The notes under the pieces: model-generated | Databases searched by the model: none | Told to the model about the DNA's origin: nothing | What the model saw: only the letters and a program-made list of their open reading frames with translations | In this document: positions 61,255-64,000 of the stretch, piece by piece | Numbering within the stretch: the stretch's first letter is position 1 | Layout: every line of letters begins with the position of its first letter | Source: Bacteroides_D sp963546395 | GTDB lineage: Bacteria > Bacteroidota > Bacteroidia > Bacteroidales > CAJPTX01 | Direction: 5' to 3' | Assembly: GCA_963546395.1 (NCBI GenBank) | Contig: CAUUMS010000008.1 | Span: 20,323-84,322, forward strand | DNA: 64,000 bases | Made by a program: the position numbers and the translations under genes

Positions 61255-62178
61255 CTAGAACAGGGAGAAATGCACGTAGCGTTTGGGCTGCTTGCGGATG
61301 TCGAGCACTAGCGAATCGAGCTGCCGCACGGTGCGCTGGGCCTGCATGTAGAGGCTGTCCTCCACGAGGAGCTTACCCAGGGAGCCTTGCCCCTGGGCCA
61401 CGCGGGCCAATATATCGCGAAGCGTGTAGGCCGATGAGTCCAGGTGGCGCACCACGCTCTGTAGTTGTAGAGCCCGCATGGTGTCGGCCAAATCGCCCAC
61501 GCTGCGCATGGTGCGCCCCATGTCATTGAGGCTCCGCTCGGCTGTTTGCAGCGTGCTATTCGCCCTGGCGAGCAGGCCGGGGAGCTGGTCCATGGCACTG
61601 CGCAGCTGCACCGAAGCCTGGTGCACATTGCCCAGCGAGGCCTGCATGAGCGCGGGTGTCTCGGGCGTGATGGCCTGATTGATGGAGCGGGTGAGCACTT
61701 TCAGATTGCGCAGCAGGGAGTCGGCGTTGGCGATGATGGGCTGGAGGTCGGTCTCCATCATCTCGGCGTAGCTGGGGTCGGTGTCGCCTCGCAGCGTGTC
61801 GCCGTCCTGGAGGTAGGGCCCCTGGCCTATGGCGTGGTTGAGACGCACCATGCGTCCCCCGATGAGGCCCGTGTTGACGATGACGGCCGAGGCGGTGTGC
61901 TGAAGCTTGTGACGCGCCGGAATGCGGAGCTCCACGATGAGCCGACCGCTGTTGTCGCTGGCGAAGTCGATGGATGAGACGAGGCCGATGCGCATGCCGT
62001 TGAGCAGCACTCGGTTGCTCACGTAGAGGCCGTCCACGTAGTTGAAGTAGACGTAGTAGCGGTTCTCGTTGCGAAAGACATTCCGCCCCTTCATGTACTC
62101 ATACACGGCCACCACAGCCGCCAGCGTGAGCAGCGTGAATAGGCCTATGAGGACCACTCGTCGTCTCGTCCCCTCCAT
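61255..62178 (-). CDS. MlaD-like MCE domain protein
   Basis: A 307-residue protein with one N-terminal transmembrane segment (VVLIGLFTLLTLAAVVAVY, about 8-27). An MCE/MlaD beta domain follows (about 40-120; YYVYFNYVDGLYVSNRVLLN, GMRIGLVSSI, ASAVIVNTGLIGGRMVRL), and a long alpha-helical, Asn/Ser-rich tail (about 135-307). It is likely the periplasmic substrate-binding part of an Mla-type phospholipid transport system; the ATPase and permease genes are outside the window. It lies 20 bases after the amidase on the same strand, a common Bacteroidetes pairing. Confidence 0.92.
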   Translation of the reverse strand: MEGTRRRVVLIGLFTLLTLAAVVAVYEYMKGRNVFRNENRYYVYFNYVDGLYVSNRVLLNGMRIGLVSSIDFASDNSGRLIVELRIPARHKLQHTASAVIVNTGLIGGRMVRLNHAIGQGPYLQDGDTLRGDTDPSYAEMMETDLQPIIANADSLLRNLKVLTRSINQAITPETPALMQASLGNVHQASVQLRSAMDQLPGLLARANSTLQTAERSLNDMGRTMRSVGDLADTMRALQLQSVVRHLDSSAYTLRDILARVAQGQGSLGKLLVEDSLYMQAQRTVRQLDSLVLDIRKQPKRYVHFSLF

Positions 62179-62198
62179 GGGTAGACAATATGATGATG

Positions 62199-63353
62199 TC
62201 AGGGGTTGGACTTGCGCGCCTGCTCGGTGGAGATGCGTTTCCCGCTGCGCAGCGCCACAATGAAGGCCCCCTTATGGCGCGGCAGAGCGGCCTCGAGCAC
62301 CTGCTTGGCCGCCTCGTAGCTGGTGTACTCACCCGTGTAGTAGCGGTACTGGCCCTCGGCTTTCTCCTCAATGAGGTCGGGGAACTCCTTCCATATGCGG
62401 TGCGATCGCTCCACGGCCTTATTCAGCGTGGCCACCTGCACGCGGTAGCGCACGGCCGATTGTGCCGGGGGGGTAGATGTTGTACTACTGGCAGTGGGTG
62501 CGCTGGACTGGCTGCCTGCGGCTCGCGTTGTGTCCGCATCCGCGTCATCCCGAGATATCGCCACCATGCTAGGGAGTGAGCGGAGGTCGCGCGCCTTCTT
62601 GTAGCGGCGGAAAGCCCGCAGGATGGCCGAGGCCATGTAGTCTTGCCCCTCCGCGGAGGCTAGAAAGCGTTCCTCTTTGGCGTTGCTCAGAAAGCCGAGC
62701 TCGATCAGCACGGCCGGCATCGTGCTCTTGTAGAGGACGAGGAATCCGGCTTGCCGCACTCCCCGATTGGTGCGCTTGGCACGCGTGGCGAACTCGTCCT
62801 GCACCATGCTGGCAAACTCCAGACTCTGGTCGAGGAAGACGTTCTGTATGAGGGAGAAGATCATGAATGACTCGGGCGACTTGGGGTCGTAGCCCTCGTA
62901 CTTGGTGGTGTAGTCGTCCTCGTAGGCAATCACGGCGTTCTCACGCTGGGCCACCTCCAGGTTGGAGTTGGAGCGATGCAGCCCCATGACGTAGGATTCA
63001 GCCCCCTCGGTGGCGGGGCTGGAGGCCCAGTTGCAATGGATGGAGATGAAGAGATCGGCCTTTTCGGCGATGGCGCGCTCGCTGCGCTCGTTGAGGGCGA
63101 TGAAGGTGTCGGTGTTGCGCGTATAGCGCACCTTGAGGCGGGGGAACTCCTTCTGGAGGTACTGCCCGAGCTTGAGCGCCACGGCGAGGACGATGTCCTT
63201 CTCTTTGCGTATGGCCCCATGGGTGCCCGGATCTTTACCGCCATGCCCGGGATCGATAATGACGGTGGTGAGCTCGCCCGGCAGCTGTGCCATGGCACCC
63301 ACCGAGAGCCCCACAAGGAGACAAGCGACGCATAGCGCACGGATCCACCGCAT
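62199..63353 (-). CDS. N-acetylmuramoyl-L-alanine amidase with SPOR-like C-terminus
   Basis: About 384 residues. Signal peptide MRWIRALCVACLLVGLSVGA, cut near AMA-Q. The amidase_3 domain (about 25-260) has TVIIDPGHGGKDPGTHGAIR (first Zn His), the Glu in RTRNTDTFIALNERSERA-like context, FISIHCNWASS (second His) and VLIELGFLSNAKEE with the catalytic Glu. A SPOR-like region (about 305-375; RVQVATLNKAVE and YTGEYTSYEAAKQVLEAA) suggests binding to denuded septal glycan, so a role in cell separation. A Met six codons earlier (63371) is possible. Confidence 0.95.
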   Translation of the reverse strand: MRWIRALCVACLLVGLSVGAMAQLPGELTTVIIDPGHGGKDPGTHGAIRKEKDIVLAVALKLGQYLQKEFPRLKVRYTRNTDTFIALNERSERAIAEKADLFISIHCNWASSPATEGAESYVMGLHRSNSNLEVAQRENAVIAYEDDYTTKYEGYDPKSPESFMIFSLIQNVFLDQSLEFASMVQDEFATRAKRTNRGVRQAGFLVLYKSTMPAVLIELGFLSNAKEERFLASAEGQDYMASAILRAFRRYKKARDLRSLPSMVAISRDDADADTTRAAGSQSSAPTASSTTSTPPAQSAVRYRVQVATLNKAVERSHRIWKEFPDLIEEKAEGQYRYYTGEYTSYEAAKQVLEAALPRHKGAFIVALRSGKRISTEQARKSNP

Positions 63354-63408
63354 CAGCGCATGCCTCCCCATCCAAGCGACCTATCTCCCCGACTTCGCAT
63401 AATCTTAG

Positions 63409-63416
63409 TAGCTTTG
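63409..63416 (+). promoter_or_regulatory. Promoter -7 box TAGCTTTG for lptD
   Basis: A perfect TAnnTTTG box on the plus strand, 60 bases before the lptD GTG. It lies to the left of the minus-strand amidase promoter, so the two leaders would overlap. Confidence 0.45.
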
Positions 63417-63427
63417 CCCCCGCTATC

Positions 63428-63472
63428 ATGCCCGCCGCGGAGCACCAGGGCAAAGGTAATACTAATCCGTAA
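63428..63472 (+). other. Possible 14-codon upstream reading frame in the lptD leader
   Basis: ATG followed by 13 sense codons and TAA, ending 4 bases before the lptD GTG. It would be translated from the 63409 promoter's message and could couple to lptD. There is no other support. Confidence 0.25.
63451..63458 (-). promoter_or_regulatory. Promoter -7 box TACCTTTG for the amidase gene
   Basis: A perfect TAnnTTTG box on the minus strand, about 97 bases before the amidase start, and facing the lptD promoter. Confidence 0.5.
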
Positions 63473-63476
63473 CACG

Positions 63477-64000
63477 GTGAATCTCGCCGCAGCGGGCCGG
63501 CTCGTACTGTCACTCACACTCTTCTGCATCGGAGTTGCGCTACCCGCATGGGCTCAGGGGGGCGATTCGGTGGGGGCCCCGCTAGCCGACACGTTGACCT
63601 TCGAGTCATCGCCGAGCAGCACCAATGCGCTCGACGCGCCGGTGTACACCCAGGCCGAGGACTCCATGCGGTACGACATCCCGAATCGCACGGTGACGTT
63701 GTATGGCAATGCCAAGTTGACCTACAAGGATCAGGAGTTCACGGCGGCCTACATCCATCTAGACCTGAAGAATCGCACTCTGCATGCGCACGGGGTGCGG
63801 AATGAGCGGGATTCGCTTGTGGGTTCGCCCGTCTTCAAGGATGGGAGCAGCACCTACAACATGGAGGGCATTGACTACAGCTTTGCCACCAAGAAGGCCC
63901 GCATCTCGGGGGTGATCACGGAGGTGGCTGAGGGCTACCTGCATGGGGAGGTGATCAAGAAGATGCCCAACGATGAAATCAATGTGGCGGGCGGGAAATT
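63477..64000 (+). CDS. lptD: LPS assembly protein LptD, N-terminal part
   Basis: The first 174 codons of a gene that continues past the right edge. A signal peptide (VNLAAAGRLVLSLTLFCIGV, cleaved near AWA-Q) is followed by a Ser/Asp-rich linker and then the OstA/LptA-like jellyroll (RTVTLYGNAKLTYKDQEFTA, ARISGVITEVAEGYLHGEVI). This is the periplasmic domain of Bacteroidetes LptD, which receives LPS from LptA. The large outer-membrane barrel would follow. GTG is chosen because no in-frame ATG precedes the signal peptide. Alternatively it could be a separate OstA-like protein. Confidence 0.85.
   Translation, partial: MNLAAAGRLVLSLTLFCIGVALPAWAQGGDSVGAPLADTLTFESSPSSTNALDAPVYTQAEDSMRYDIPNRTVTLYGNAKLTYKDQEFTAAYIHLDLKNRTLHAHGVRNERDSLVGSPVFKDGSSTYNMEGIDYSFATKKARISGVITEVAEGYLHGEVIKKMPNDEINVAGGK

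Noticed and set aside
1..64000. CRISPR array, tRNA or rRNA genes, insertion sequences, prophage
   Set aside because: No regularly spaced direct repeats, no cloverleaf or T-loop sequence in the gaps, no rRNA-like blocks, and no transposase, integrase or phage structural protein was recognised among the frames.

Overview
The window looks like a chromosomal segment from a Bacteroidota member of the order Bacteroidales, most likely Porphyromonas-like. The reasons are a C-terminal sorting domain of the type IX secretion system on a BspA-like surface protein; Bacteroidetes-type versions of YidC, LeuS, GyrA, LptD and the DAHP synthase/chorismate mutase fusion; families mostly restricted to Bacteroidetes (DUF4831, DUF5606, an acidic small protein); and recurrent TAnnTTTG promoter -7 boxes. 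Base composition is GC-rich by eye (high 50s percent), except for a short AT-richer patch near 59.35-59.95 kb. The genus is an inference.

Layout. 1-5.5 kb (minus): a TamB-like giant, cut off by the left edge, with an 11-base homopolymer inside the gene; then pgi, gpsA and a small lipoprotein. 5.9-9.5 kb: flavodoxin (plus), then pabB-pabC and a PflX-type radical SAM protein (minus). 9.7-14.3 kb: a 1527-residue T9SS cargo protein. 14.6-23.3 kb (minus): secreted nuclease, yidC, pyrG, a DUF349 protein, recA and a thioredoxin-like lipoprotein. 23.7 kb: a small acidic protein (plus). 24.1-28.4 kb (minus): pyrD followed by a compact selenium cassette (yedF, class-V cysteine desulfurase, DUF3343 Se/S-carrier-like protein, selD). 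28.5-34.5 kb (minus): dapD, a SpoIID-like protein, lpxB, a small membrane protein, surE, prs and engB. 34.8-37.6 kb: a TPR sensor kinase fused to a NarL-type response regulator. 37.9-45.9 kb (minus): miaA, marC, an M20 peptidase, DUF4831, a Na+/H+ antiporter, DUF5606, an M23 lipoprotein and a YitT protein. 45.9-54.4 kb (minus): leuS, aroF-chorismate mutase, a TPR protein and gyrA. 54.7-59.0 kb (plus): a giant 2-hydroxyacyl-CoA dehydratase activase-like protein. 59.3-59.9 kb: a probably acquired VOC plus Cdd1-like pair. 60.1-63.4 kb: glycosyltransferase, MlaD-like protein and amidase (minus). 63.5 kb to the right edge: the start of lptD (plus).

Most genes are housekeeping: envelope biogenesis (TamB, YidC, LpxB, SurE neighbour, MlaD, amidase, LptD), nucleotide synthesis (PyrG, PyrD, Prs), folate/aromatic precursors (PabBC, AroF-CM), and replication, repair and translation (GyrA, RecA, LeuS, MiaA). 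The most interesting parts are the selenium-trafficking cassette, which has no visible selenium end-use gene beside it; the kinase/regulator fusion with an internal Met at the junction; the poly-C tract inside tamB; a small family of dispersed intergenic palindromes; and the repeat-rich T9SS protein. No tRNA, rRNA, CRISPR array, IS element or phage gene was recognised. Promoter calls rest on motif matching only.
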